NCBI GenBank assembly: GCA_024235695.1
Contig: JACKLX010000009.1
Location: 62,001 to 126,000 of the forward strand
Length of the DNA stretch: 64,000 nt
Direction of reading: 5' to 3'
Source of the DNA: Accumulibacter sp.
GTDB lineage: Bacteria > Pseudomonadota > Gammaproteobacteria > Burkholderiales > Rhodocyclaceae
The notes under the pieces are model-generated. The model saw only the letters and a list, made by a program, of their open reading frames with translations, was not told where the DNA came from and searched no databases. Made by a program: the position numbers and the translations under genes. Below are positions 30,959 through 40,230 of the stretch, one piece after another. Positions within the stretch are counted from its first letter, which is position 1; every line of letters begins with the position of its first letter.

Positions 30959-33256
30959 TCAGCGCACGCTGATCTCGACCCGGTCGTAGCGCCCGGCGTC
31001 GTCCATCACCGTGATCTGGTAGCGTCCGGCGTCGCTGAAACGCTGCGCCAGGACGCCGCCGGCGGCGACGCGGCCGATCTGGCGGCCGTTCAGCAACCAG
31101 ATCAGATCGGCCTGGCCGCCGCGCGCTTCGAGGCGCAGTTCCGGCGCCGGGCCGTTGCCGGCGCGGCGGATCGTTTCGCCGTCGCTGACCCCGACGATCC
31201 GCAAACCGCCTTCGGGCGCCCGCGCGTGGCGACACTCGGGCGCCCACTCCGGGGGGAGCGCGCGCTGTCGCGTCGCGCCGTCGAGCCAGGGTTCGAGCGC
31301 TGCCGGCCAGCGCGCGATGGCGACCTCCGACATTGCGCCGGGCGCGCAGGCGGCGCGTACGCGCAGGCCGCTGGCGCTGTCGCGCTGGTCGGTATAGCGC
31401 GCGCCACCGCCGCGCAGCCGGTCGGCGAAGGTCGGCGGCGCGGTGCCGTCGAGGATCCAGGCGGTTCTCTCCTGGTGGCACAGTTCGCGTGGCGTGGTAT
31501 CGCTGCGTGTCCCCAGCGGCCAGCAGATGCGGGCCTTCGAGACGCTGGCGGGCGGTATCCGCGCTGGCGGTGGGGCGTCGTCGATCATCGAAAAGACGTC
31601 GACCAGCAGCGGTGCGGCGATGTTGCCGCCGAAGAAACCGGGATTCGGCGTGCCGTCTGGCCTGCCGATCCAGACGCCGACGGTGAACCGGTCGCTGACG
31701 CCGACCGCCCAGGCGTCCCGGAAGCCGAAGCTGGTGCCGGTTTTCCAGGCGATGCCGCGGCGCTCGCCGAGGCCGTCGTTGACCAGGCGCGCCAGCGGCC
31801 CGCCGGCCTCGAGCACGTCGCGGATGATGAACGCGGCGCCGGCACTCATCATCCGTGCTTCTTCGAGCGGCGCGTCGGCAAAATAACGTGGCTGACCGCT
31901 GACGCCGGCGCGCGCCAGCGCGCTGTAGGCGCCGACCAGTCCTTCGAGGGTCACCGCCGTGCCACCGAGGATGACGCCGAGATTCGGCGCGCTGCCGCGC
32001 GGCAACTCCAGGGTCAGTCCGCCACGCCGCAGCAGCGAGACGAAGCGGGCCGGGCCGAGCTGCGCCAGGACTTCGACCGCCGGCACGTTGAGCGATTTCT
32101 GCAAGGCCTCCGAGACGCTGACCGGGCCACTGAAACTGGCCTGGAAATTGCCCGGCTGGTAGCCCGAGAAGGACTGCGGAACGTCGGCCAGCAGCGACTC
32201 CGAATGGGTCAGCCCTTCGTCGAGCGCCAGTCCGTAGAGAAAGGGCTTCAGCGTCGAACCCGGTGAGCGTGCGGCCTGCACCATGTCCACGTGCGCAAAG
32301 CGGGCGTTGTCGGTAAAGTCGGCCGAGCCGGCGTAGGCGCGAACTTCAAGCGATGCGTTATCGACCACCAGCGTCGCCATCGAGACGCGTGGCGGCAATA
32401 CCGCCAGGCGCGTTGCCAGCAGTTGTTCGACGCTCTGCTGCATGCCGGCGTCGATGGTGCTGTCGATGCGCGCCGCCTGCGGTTTGAGGCGCCGCAGGCG
32501 TTCGGCCAGCAGCGGCGCGAGCAGCGGTTCGCGGATGCTCAATGCGATCACCGGTTCCTGGCGGGCGTCGGCGATCGTCGTCGCCGGCCATCGCGACCGC
32601 AGGCGGTCGAGGACCTTGTCGCGTGCCTGGCGCGCGCGCTCGGGGTAGCGGTCCGGCCGCAGCCGTGAGGGCGCTTGTGGCAGCACCGTCAGCAGCGCCG
32701 CTTCCGATTCGCTCAAGCGTCGTGCCGGCTTGCCGAGGTAGGCGCGGCTGGCCGCCTCGACGCCTTCGACGACGCCGCCCATCGGTGCGTAGCTGAGGTA
32801 CAGCTCGAGGATCTCGCGTTTCGAGAAGCGCAATTCGAGTTGCAGCGCACGCGCGACCTGCCGCAGTTTGCCGGCGAAGCTTCGCGGTGTCGGCTCGAGC
32901 AGGCGGGCCACCTGCATCGTCAGCGTCGATCCGCCGGAAACGATCTGGCCATGGCGCAGCCATTGCCAGCCGGCACGCAGCAGTGCCCAGGGGTTGACGC
33001 CGGGATGCCACCAGAAGCTGCGGTCCTCGTAGGCGACCAGCGCCTCGATGTAGCGCGGCGAGACTTCTTCGATGCTCACCGGCTGGCGCCAGATGTGCAT
33101 CCTGTCGGGGAAAGCGCGCAGCGGCGTGCCGTCACGCGCGAGAACGACCTGCGCGTGCGCGGCCGCACGGCCGGGCAGCGGCGGCGGCCACAGCTGGTCG
33201 GCGACCAGCAGCAGCGCCAGGGCAGCGGCCAGCGTCAGCGGTGTCTTGCGCGTCAT
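30959..33256 (-). CDS. pbpC: Penicillin-binding protein 1C
   Basis: 765 residues. An N-terminal TM (about 6-20), a GT51 glycosyltransferase domain with catalytic Glu77 in AYEDRSFWWHPGVNP and IVSGGSTLTMQVARL, a transpeptidase domain with SxxK in SPGSTLKPFLYGLALDEG, SxN in KSLNVPA and KTGTSFGFRDAWAVG, and a C-terminal BiPBP_C domain. It is a bifunctional peptidoglycan synthase in the inner membrane. Its start overlaps the end of the alpha-2-macroglobulin gene by 4 nt, the same pairing as yfhM-pbpC in E. coli, where the two are thought to act together in envelope repair and defence. Confidence 0.96.
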   Translation of the reverse strand: MTRKTPLTLAAALALLLVADQLWPPPLPGRAAAHAQVVLARDGTPLRAFPDRMHIWRQPVSIEEVSPRYIEALVAYEDRSFWWHPGVNPWALLRAGWQWLRHGQIVSGGSTLTMQVARLLEPTPRSFAGKLRQVARALQLELRFSKREILELYLSYAPMGGVVEGVEAASRAYLGKPARRLSESEAALLTVLPQAPSRLRPDRYPERARQARDKVLDRLRSRWPATTIADARQEPVIALSIREPLLAPLLAERLRRLKPQAARIDSTIDAGMQQSVEQLLATRLAVLPPRVSMATLVVDNASLEVRAYAGSADFTDNARFAHVDMVQAARSPGSTLKPFLYGLALDEGLTHSESLLADVPQSFSGYQPGNFQASFSGPVSVSEALQKSLNVPAVEVLAQLGPARFVSLLRRGGLTLELPRGSAPNLGVILGGTAVTLEGLVGAYSALARAGVSGQPRYFADAPLEEARMMSAGAAFIIRDVLEAGGPLARLVNDGLGERRGIAWKTGTSFGFRDAWAVGVSDRFTVGVWIGRPDGTPNPGFFGGNIAAPLLVDVFSMIDDAPPPARIPPASVSKARICWPLGTRSDTTPRELCHQERTAWILDGTAPPTFADRLRGGGARYTDQRDSASGLRVRAACAPGAMSEVAIARWPAALEPWLDGATRQRALPPEWAPECRHARAPEGGLRIVGVSDGETIRRAGNGPAPELRLEARGGQADLIWLLNGRQIGRVAAGGVLAQRFSDAGRYQITVMDDAGRYDRVEISVR

Positions 33257-36200
33257 TTCCCGGCGCCGGCCCCGGCTTCCCTGCCTTCGTCGATCAGCAT
33301 CGTCTGGTCGCCGCCCGCCAGGCCGTAGATCTGCGGCTGATACATGTCTTCGGCGTAGCTTGGTGGCACCACGAAACGTCCCGGGGTGACGGCGCGAACG
33401 CGGTAGAAGAACTGCATCTGGCCGGCGATCCTGGCGGCGACGACGAAGCGGTCGTCGCGGAACTCGACGTGCCGGATATCGCCGTGCAGCATCGCCTGGC
33501 GCGGATCGACGCCGTCGATGGTGACCACCGACCGCTCGCCCTGGACGATGTTGGCGTTCTCGATCTCGAGGCCGGCCGGGATGTGGTCGACCACCAGACC
33601 ATTGGCATGGCGACCGGAGGTCTTGACCTGCAGCCGGACGATCGCCGTTTCGCCGACGCGCAGGGTGCGCGTGCCGAGCGGCTTGCCGTCGGCGGTAAAC
33701 AGGTCACGCTTGAGATCGAAGGCGTCGCGCCGCGCGGCCGGCATCTGCAGCGGGTTGCCGGCGAAGCCGAGTTCGACGAACAGGCGCTCCTTGCCGGGGT
33801 TGTTGATCCGGATGCCGGTCGCCACCTGTTCTGCCGACAAGGGCAGGAACTGCGTCCCCTTGCCGCCAATGGCCTGCGCCGTGCCGGCCGAAAGCCACTC
33901 GGCGTGCCATTCCTTGCCGGGTTCGTTGAGAAAGCTGCGGCCCATCAGGAACACCGCCAGTTTCTCCTGCGTGCTGTAGTAGCGCTGGCTCTGCATTTCA
34001 CCGGCGACCTGGACGAGCAGGTTTTCGCGCCCTGCCGGCGTCAGCTGATGGCGGTCGAGCAGGAAGTAGATCAGCGCCCAATCGCGCAGGCTGCTGCCGT
34101 AGTCACCCCACCACGCGTCGCTGGGGCCACTGCGCGGCTTGATCAGCCCCGCTTCGATGGCGCTTTGTGCGCGCGCCTCGTCACCCATCAGCTTGAGTGC
34201 CAGGCCGAGGTGCACCAGCGACAGACCCGAGTGCGCGGCCGCCTGCGACTCGTCCAGCTGGCGCAGGGTCGATAGCGGCGCCTTGCCCTGGCGTGCCAGC
34301 ACGTAGGCACCGTAGGCGAGCACCGCGAAGCGCCCCGAACCGGCGTAGCGGTTGTCGTTCCAGATCGCCTTCGGGTTGTAGGTGACGGCCCCGCGGGGAA
34401 CACCGGCAACGCCTTCCTGCAGCCCCTTGAGCAGGAACTCGAGGGCGCGCTTCTCGACCTCCGGCGGAACGTTGAAGCCCTGCTCGCGGGCGTCGAGCAG
34501 GAAATGGGTGACGTAGGCCGAGAGCCAGTACTGGTAATCGGAGAGACTGCCCCACAGGCTGAAGCCGCCGTTCGGCGCCTGCATGCCGGCCAGTCGGGCG
34601 ATCGCCTGGTCGACCCGCGCGGCGCGCTGCGCCTTGCCGAGGGGTTCGAGGGCGAGCTGTCTGGCCGCGGCCTCGTCGATGAACAGCAGCGGGTAGGCAC
34701 TGCTGGTGGTCTGCTCGGCGCAGCCGTAGGGGTAGCTCAGCAAACCGCGCACCGCGCTGCGCACGTCGATCGGTGGCCGGTTCGACAGCGACAGCGAGGC
34801 GCTGACGCTCTGGCGGAGGAAGCCGCCAAGCTCGGCATCGCGCAGGTCGACGCTCTCGCCGCCAGCAACCACCAGGCGCCTGACTACCGACTGGCGTGGC
34901 GTCGGCGCCTGCACCTGCAGCGGGAAGCGGCGATCGATCTTGACCCGCGGGCTGTCGACACGCACCTGCAACTCGCTCAGGCCGATCGCCGTACCGCTTT
35001 CGATCGGAACGCGCAGCGTCCGCTTCTCCTGATTCTCGAGCGCGAACTGCTGCTCGCCGCCCCTGATCAGCAGGCCGTCGCGATTGCTCACCGACAGGCT
35101 GATCTGCTGCCGGCTGCCGGCCATGTTCTGCACGTCGAGCGCCAGCAGGGCGCTGTCGCCGACCGACAGGAAGCGCGGCGTCGCCAGCTCGACGACCAGC
35201 GGTGCGACCACCGTGACCTCGGCCTCCTGCCGGCCGAAGCGATCGCCACTGGCGGCGACGGCCATCAGCCGCAGGCTGCCGTTGAAATCGGGAACCGCCA
35301 GCGAGACCTCGGCTTCGCCCTGCGCGTCGAGCATGACCGGGCCGCTGAAGAGGTCGACCAGGCGCAGCTTTTTCGGCAGGCTGAGCGTCGGCTTGGGCGC
35401 CTGGTCGCCACCAAACTTGAGCTTGCCCGGGTGACCGCCCATCTTTTCGATTACCCGGCCGTAGATGTCGTAGTCGTCGGTTCCGTAACGCAGCTTGGCA
35501 AAGAAGAAGGCGAAGGGATCGGGGCTGGCGAAACGGCTGATGTTGAGAATGCCGACGTCGACCGCCGACAGGGTCACCAGCGCCGCTTGCCCCCTGGCCT
35601 CGGGAACCTTGATCCTGACCTTCAAGGCTTGCTCGGGCTCGATCTTCTGCGGCGCCTCGAGGGTCACCGCGAGCTTGCGCTGCTCGCGGTCGAGCGGCAG
35701 GTAGGCGACGCCCAGCGCCCTGGCCGGGGTCACCTTGTCGCCGCTGTTGCCCGGCCGCAGGACCATCACCGTGACGTACAGATCGTGTCGCTGCCAGTCC
35801 TTGCCGAGCGGAATGTCGATGGTCTTGCCGTCGGCGCCGATCGTCAGCCGGCGCAGCCAGAGCGCCCGGTCGCCTTCGACGGTCACCAGCGCTTCGCCGG
35901 CGTGTGGCGGCGTGATGGTCAGGCGCGCGGTCTCGCCGGCCCGGTAGGCCGGCTTGTCGAGCTTGAGCGCTACCCGGTCGGGGCGAACGCCCTGCGCCTC
36001 GTCGTCCTGCGCCGACCAACCGGCGTAGAAACGGAAGCGTGTTGTCTGGCCGGTTTCCGGATCGACCGCCTCGAGCCGATAGCGGCCGTACTTGACCGGC
36101 AGGCTCAGCTTGCCGCGGCCACCGGCCGGGATCGATACCTGTGTCGTCGCCACCAGTTCATCGACCTCGCTGAAACCCGAATGCCAGCCGCGCTGATCGT

Positions 36201-38397
36201 CGAAGCGCCAGTAGTACTGGCGGTCTTCGCGAAACAGGCGGATCGGCAGCGCTGTCCCGGCCTTCAGGTCGGCGCTGGCGTCGGCGCGCACCACTTCGAA
36301 CTCGGCCGCCGTGCCTTCGCGCGCGTAGGCGCCGACGAACAGCGGCCGCAGGCCGACCAGCACCGGTGCCGGCCAGAACACCCGCTCGATACTGCGCACC
36401 ACCGGCCGGCCGCCCGTTTCGAGCAGGCTCAGCGTCGCGCGCACGGTGAACGGCGAACGGCGTTTGCCTACCGCTGCCAGGTCGACATCGACCGTCGCCT
36501 GTCCCTGCTCGTCGATGACGGTTTCGCCAAGTTCGGCGCGCGTCTTGACGTTGTCCTCGTCGGCATCGCCGAAGACAAAGCCCGGCAGACGGTCGGTCAG
36601 CGGGTTGCGGTTGCGTTCGCTGGTCACCACGCCGACCAGACTGTTGCCGGCCGCCGGCGCACCGTACAGGTAGCGGCCGCTGACCTCGATCTGCCAGGTC
36701 GACCCGCCCGTCAGGCGCTCGCTGGCGGTGCTCAGGTCGAGCTTCATTCTTTCCGGCAGGAACTCTTCGACGGCGAACGGCATGCGGCTGTCGGCGACCC
36801 TGGCTGCCGGGTCGGCGCGCAGTTCGAGCTGCCAGGAGCCGGTGGCGGCGTCGACCGGCAAGTCGATGGCGCGCCGGTAGTAGCCCGCGAAGGCCTGCTC
36901 GGGTTGCCAGGTGGCGGTCCACTGCGCCTTGCCGTCGGGTCGACGGAGGGTCGCCTGGATCGGCTGTGGTGGTACCGGATGGCCGTCGGCATCACGCGCG
37001 ATCACCGAAACGTCGAAGCTCTCGCCCGGCCGGTAGAGGTTGCGACCGCTGTAGGCGAAGAGGCGCACGGGTACGTAGGGCATGCCGGCGACGTCGAATT
37101 CGGCAAGGTCCAGCGCCGGTTCGCGCAGCGCGATCAGCGACAGCTGTTCACCCTTGCGGGCAAGCAGCACGCGCGCGCCGGCCGGCTTCTCGGCAAAGCT
37201 GGCGCGACCGTCGCCGTCGCTTTCGCCGCGCGCCAGCGTCTTGCCCAGACGATCGATCCAGCTGACCTCGACGCCGGCGCTCGCCTGGCCGTTGGTCAGC
37301 GAGCTGACGAAGGCATCGGCGCTGCCGTTGGCGTACTGGCGCAGATGAAGTCCGAGGTCGCTGACGTAGAAGTAGGTCGTCTGGTAATCGCCGGTGAAGC
37401 GATTGGGCCGCGACATCACCGCCACGTAGACGCCTGGCTCGCGCAGCGCGGCGATGCTTTCGACCGGAATGAAGGTCACCGAGCGGCGATTGGCCTGTTG
37501 CTCGGTGACGAAACGGCCGACGAAGACGCTGCTCGTCAGCTGGTGCAACTGGTCGATCTCCCAGCCGCTGACCGCGCCCTTCAGCCGAGGGCCTCGGCCA
37601 TAGTAGTGGTCGTCGCTACCGCCCTCGCCCTCGCCCTCGCCTTCATCGTCGCTGTCGGCCACCGCCGGTGCCACGCGACCGCCCCTGGCGACGACCTTCT
37701 CGAGAAAGCCGGCAAGTTGATCGGGCTTGACCTTGAGGAACTGGATGTCCACCTCCGGCACATTGACCGTCGTTACCGGCAGGCCGCCGTTCTGCGCCGC
37801 CGGCAGCACCATGCCGCGGCTGGCGAAATAGAACGTCGGCGCGACGGCCGCCGTACGGATCGAAAAACGGGATTCCTGGTCGAGCTTGCTGCCGTCTGCG
37901 GCGATCAGCCCGGCCTGGACGCGGACCACGTAGCGCGCCTGCGGCTTGATGCGCGGGAAGAACAAGAGATGCGGGTTGTCACCGACCACCCAGGCGCCCG
38001 AAACCGGCTTGCCACCGTCGAGACGAGTGTCCTCGACCGAGTCCTTGCGGCGATCGCCGGTGTCGGCGGCCGTTGCGGACGGTGTTTCTTCACGGCTGTC
38101 GGTGCTGGCCGCCGTCGGCGCATCGGGCGGCATTTCGAGAACCTGCACGAAGCGGTCGTAGCTCTCCTTGCGATTGAGCGGCCGGCTGAACGACAGCGCC
38201 AGCGCCGGTGAACCGTCGAATTCGCGATCGGCCCCATCAACGACTTCGAAGCGGACGCCAGTGCCTGCCGTTTCGTCCTTGCCTTGCGGCGGCAGACTGA
38301 CAATGGCCAGCAAGCCGGCGATCGCCAGGGCTGCTGCCGCCAGCACGGTGCGCAACGATGCCCGCCCACGCTGTCTGATTTTCTGTCCGATCTGCAT
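33253..38397 (-). CDS. Bacterial alpha-2-macroglobulin (YfhM/MagD type)
   Basis: 1714 residues. N-terminal TM or uncleaved signal (about 17-36, VLAAAALAIAGLLAIVSLPP) without a lipobox Cys, unlike the E. coli lipoprotein. MG domains, a bait-like region and an A2M domain follow, with the thioester motif YGCAEQTTS (Cys1226), so the covalent protease-trapping chemistry is retained. An acidic low-complexity run (about residues 248-260) encoded by hexamer repeats lies in the N-terminal part. It is thought to protect the periplasm by trapping attacking proteases. It is coupled to pbpC by a 4-nt overlap. Confidence 0.95.
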   Translation of the reverse strand: MQIGQKIRQRGRASLRTVLAAAALAIAGLLAIVSLPPQGKDETAGTGVRFEVVDGADREFDGSPALALSFSRPLNRKESYDRFVQVLEMPPDAPTAASTDSREETPSATAADTGDRRKDSVEDTRLDGGKPVSGAWVVGDNPHLLFFPRIKPQARYVVRVQAGLIAADGSKLDQESRFSIRTAAVAPTFYFASRGMVLPAAQNGGLPVTTVNVPEVDIQFLKVKPDQLAGFLEKVVARGGRVAPAVADSDDEGEGEGEGGSDDHYYGRGPRLKGAVSGWEIDQLHQLTSSVFVGRFVTEQQANRRSVTFIPVESIAALREPGVYVAVMSRPNRFTGDYQTTYFYVSDLGLHLRQYANGSADAFVSSLTNGQASAGVEVSWIDRLGKTLARGESDGDGRASFAEKPAGARVLLARKGEQLSLIALREPALDLAEFDVAGMPYVPVRLFAYSGRNLYRPGESFDVSVIARDADGHPVPPQPIQATLRRPDGKAQWTATWQPEQAFAGYYRRAIDLPVDAATGSWQLELRADPAARVADSRMPFAVEEFLPERMKLDLSTASERLTGGSTWQIEVSGRYLYGAPAAGNSLVGVVTSERNRNPLTDRLPGFVFGDADEDNVKTRAELGETVIDEQGQATVDVDLAAVGKRRSPFTVRATLSLLETGGRPVVRSIERVFWPAPVLVGLRPLFVGAYAREGTAAEFEVVRADASADLKAGTALPIRLFREDRQYYWRFDDQRGWHSGFSEVDELVATTQVSIPAGGRGKLSLPVKYGRYRLEAVDPETGQTTRFRFYAGWSAQDDEAQGVRPDRVALKLDKPAYRAGETARLTITPPHAGEALVTVEGDRALWLRRLTIGADGKTIDIPLGKDWQRHDLYVTVMVLRPGNSGDKVTPARALGVAYLPLDREQRKLAVTLEAPQKIEPEQALKVRIKVPEARGQAALVTLSAVDVGILNISRFASPDPFAFFFAKLRYGTDDYDIYGRVIEKMGGHPGKLKFGGDQAPKPTLSLPKKLRLVDLFSGPVMLDAQGEAEVSLAVPDFNGSLRLMAVAASGDRFGRQEAEVTVVAPLVVELATPRFLSVGDSALLALDVQNMAGSRQQISLSVSNRDGLLIRGGEQQFALENQEKRTLRVPIESGTAIGLSELQVRVDSPRVKIDRRFPLQVQAPTPRQSVVRRLVVAGGESVDLRDAELGGFLRQSVSASLSLSNRPPIDVRSAVRGLLSYPYGCAEQTTSSAYPLLFIDEAAARQLALEPLGKAQRAARVDQAIARLAGMQAPNGGFSLWGSLSDYQYWLSAYVTHFLLDAREQGFNVPPEVEKRALEFLLKGLQEGVAGVPRGAVTYNPKAIWNDNRYAGSGRFAVLAYGAYVLARQGKAPLSTLRQLDESQAAAHSGLSLVHLGLALKLMGDEARAQSAIEAGLIKPRSGPSDAWWGDYGSSLRDWALIYFLLDRHQLTPAGRENLLVQVAGEMQSQRYYSTQEKLAVFLMGRSFLNEPGKEWHAEWLSAGTAQAIGGKGTQFLPLSAEQVATGIRINNPGKERLFVELGFAGNPLQMPAARRDAFDLKRDLFTADGKPLGTRTLRVGETAIVRLQVKTSGRHANGLVVDHIPAGLEIENANIVQGERSVVTIDGVDPRQAMLHGDIRHVEFRDDRFVVAARIAGQMQFFYRVRAVTPGRFVVPPSYAEDMYQPQIYGLAGGDQTMLIDEGREAGAGAGK
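37621..37644. repeat. Hexamer repeat encoding an acidic Glu/Gly run in the macroglobulin
   Basis: Four GCCCTC-type units in tandem (the last is GCCTTC) encode alternating Glu-Gly on the minus strand, within a wider acidic stretch DSDDEGEGEGEGGSDD. Units of 6 bp keep the frame if copy number changes. Confidence 0.75.
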
Positions 38398-38561
38398 GGC
38401 ACGCTCCCGGGAAAGACTGCCACGATTCTAGCAGGCGAGGTCTGCGGACGCGGCAAATCGCCCTGGCCGGGGCGTAGACGGCATTCGGCATCGTGGCGAT
38501 CGGCGATGGGCAGCGCCGCAGCGCCAGCGTTGCGCTGGCCGCCGTCGAAAGCAGTCGCGGT

Positions 38562-39455
38562 TCACTCCGCCGGCGGCGGCGCAGGGGGTTGGCGCGGCGC
38601 CCCGCTGCCGGCAGCAGGCGCCTGCATCAGCAGCGTCTTCAATTCCCGGATTTCTGCGCGTATGACGCGAATCTCGGCGTGCAGGTCGCTCTCGATATGT
38701 TCGCGGGCATGGTCGACGACGGCGACGGTCTGCTGATGTTCCGTCTCGCTGAAGGTCTGCATGGCGTTGACGATGATCGCGATGAACAGGTTGAGCATGG
38801 TGAAGGTCGCCACCAGGATGAACGGCAGGAAGAACGCCCAGGCGTAGGGGAAGTTCTCCATCACCGGTCGGGCAATGCCCATCGACCAGCTTTCCAGGGT
38901 CATGACCTGGAACAGGGTATAGAGCGAGCGGCCGATGTTGCCGAACCAGTCCGGGTAGTCGGCAGCGAAGAGCTTGGTGGCGATCACCGCAAAGACGTAA
39001 TAGATGACCAGCAGCACCAGGGCGATCGACCCCAACCCCGGAATCGCCGCCAGCAGGGCGCCGATGACGCGGCGCATCGACGGCACCGCGGTCAGCAGGC
39101 GCAGCACGCGCAACACGCGCAGGGCCCGCAACACGGCGAACTGGCCGGTGGCCGGCAGCAGCGCGATGGTCACCACGATGAAATCGAAGACGCTCCACGG
39201 ATCGCGCCAGAAATCACGCCGATAGACGTAAAGGCGCAAGGCGATCTCGACCACGAACACCCCCAGGATGGCGCGGTCCAGCGCGACAATCAGCCCGCCT
39301 GCCAGGGCCATCGCCGCTGGCCAGGTTTCCAGACCCAACAAGGCGGCGTTGATCAGGATCAGCGTGATGATGCCGCGCTGTACGCGCTCGTCCTGGATGA
39401 AGGCGCGCAGGCGCGGCCGGGCATCCGCCGACGGTGACTGGTCGACGCTGGCCAT
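38562..39455 (-). CDS. Voltage-gated sodium channel, NaChBac/NavAb type
   Basis: 297 residues from ATG 39455. One six-helix domain: S1-S3, an S4 with Arg110, Arg113, Arg116 and Arg119 spaced every third residue (LRALRVLRVLRLL), S5, pore helix and selectivity filter TLESWSM (186-192), identical to the bacterial Nav signature, then S6 (LNLFIAIIVNAM) and a C-terminal coiled coil (EHIESDLHAEIRVIRAEIREL). It should form a Na+-selective tetramer in the inner membrane. Its ATG overlaps the stop of the upstream htpX relic by one base (TGATG), suggesting translational coupling. The final tail is Pro/Ala-rich. Confidence 0.93.
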   Translation of the reverse strand: MASVDQSPSADARPRLRAFIQDERVQRGIITLILINAALLGLETWPAAMALAGGLIVALDRAILGVFVVEIALRLYVYRRDFWRDPWSVFDFIVVTIALLPATGQFAVLRALRVLRVLRLLTAVPSMRRVIGALLAAIPGLGSIALVLLVIYYVFAVIATKLFAADYPDWFGNIGRSLYTLFQVMTLESWSMGIARPVMENFPYAWAFFLPFILVATFTMLNLFIAIIVNAMQTFSETEHQQTVAVVDHAREHIESDLHAEIRVIRAEIRELKTLLMQAPAAGSGAPRQPPAPPPAE

Positions 39456-39898
39456 CAGCGTTCGGCGCTCGCCTTGAGTGCGGCGATGCGCGCGGCCAGC
39501 GGCGGATGGGTGATCGACAGGCGCTTGAGCCCGGACGCGCCGCTGACGCCGAAGGCGGCCAGCTTGTCGGCCAGCGGTTGCCGGCTCGCCAGGCGCTTCA
39601 GCGCGGCGATCGTGGCGGCGCGGGCCTGGCGTCCGACGGTCGGCAGCAGCCTCGTCGCGCTGGCCGTGCGCGGCCTGCCGATCACCTCGCTGGCCAGCGA
39701 TTTCCTGGCCATCCACCTGGACAAGGGCAGCGAGATCAGCGAGCCGCCGAAGGCCATGGCGGCAGCAAGGACCAGCAGTGAGGTGAGCTTCGGGCCCTCG
39801 GCGTTGTGGGTGGCTTCCACCCCGAGCAGGCGCATGCTGACCAAGAGCGCCAGCGCGATCGCCAGGTTGGTGGCGAGAAAAAGCACGATTCGTTTCAT
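39455..39898 (-). pseudogene. htpX: HtpX-like protein lacking its metalloprotease domain
   Basis: 147 residues from ATG 39898. Residues 1-95 match the HtpX N-terminus: MKRIVLFLATNLAIALALL, TSLLVLAAAMAFGGSLISL, LSRWMARKS and RQARAA. From about 98 it resumes with the HtpX C-terminus: AALKRLASRQPL, KLAAFGVSG and THPPLAARIAAL. The roughly 130-residue middle with the zinc motif HExxH and two TM helices is missing in frame (junction near base 39605). HtpX normally degrades misfolded inner-membrane proteins; this form cannot be catalytic. It stays an open frame coupled to the sodium channel gene, so it may persist as a small two-helix membrane protein or as decaying sequence. Confidence 0.75.
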
Positions 39899-40230
39899 CG
39901 ATGACTCCTGGCATCCCCTGCTGTGACCGCCGATCACGCCACCTGATCAGCGTCGCGCGCGTCCACCTGATCCGCCCGGTCATGGTGGCGGTCGATGGCG
40001 AGGCACATGATAGGGCGGCCTGAACAGCAAGAAAAGACCATTGTTGTTGGCGAGTTGTTCGCCACAGACTGATTGCCATGCGCATTGCAAAGGCGGGCGG
40101 AAGAGATCGCCCATCGATCGGGAGATGGACCACGAGGCGCTGCTCAAGGCTGTCGGTCAGCCAGGCGGTGGCGCCGCTGTCGTTCGCTGGCCAGTTGCCT
40201 CTCGGGCGGCTGGCCTCGATCAGCCGCCGT
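39899..40230. other. Intergenic stretch without a recognised gene
   Basis: 332 bp between the htpX relic start and the apaH stop. CACCTGATC occurs twice about 30 bp apart (39940-39975), and the segment is less GC-rich near 40020-40070. No convincing ORF, RNA or promoter was seen. Confidence 0.45.

Noticed and set aside
29310-30989. A 559-residue plus-strand frame
   Set aside because: Shadow of the TPR region of the SEC-C/TPR/OGT gene; its regular Arg/Gln periodicity mirrors the TPR repeats.
37611-37660. Hexamer repeats as a CRISPR-like array
   Set aside because: Units are only 6 bp without spacers and lie inside a coding frame. No CRISPR array or cas gene was seen in the window.
34504-38211. 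A 1235-residue open frame on the plus strand
   Set aside because: Antisense shadow of the macroglobulin gene, whose thioester and domain motifs are on the minus strand.
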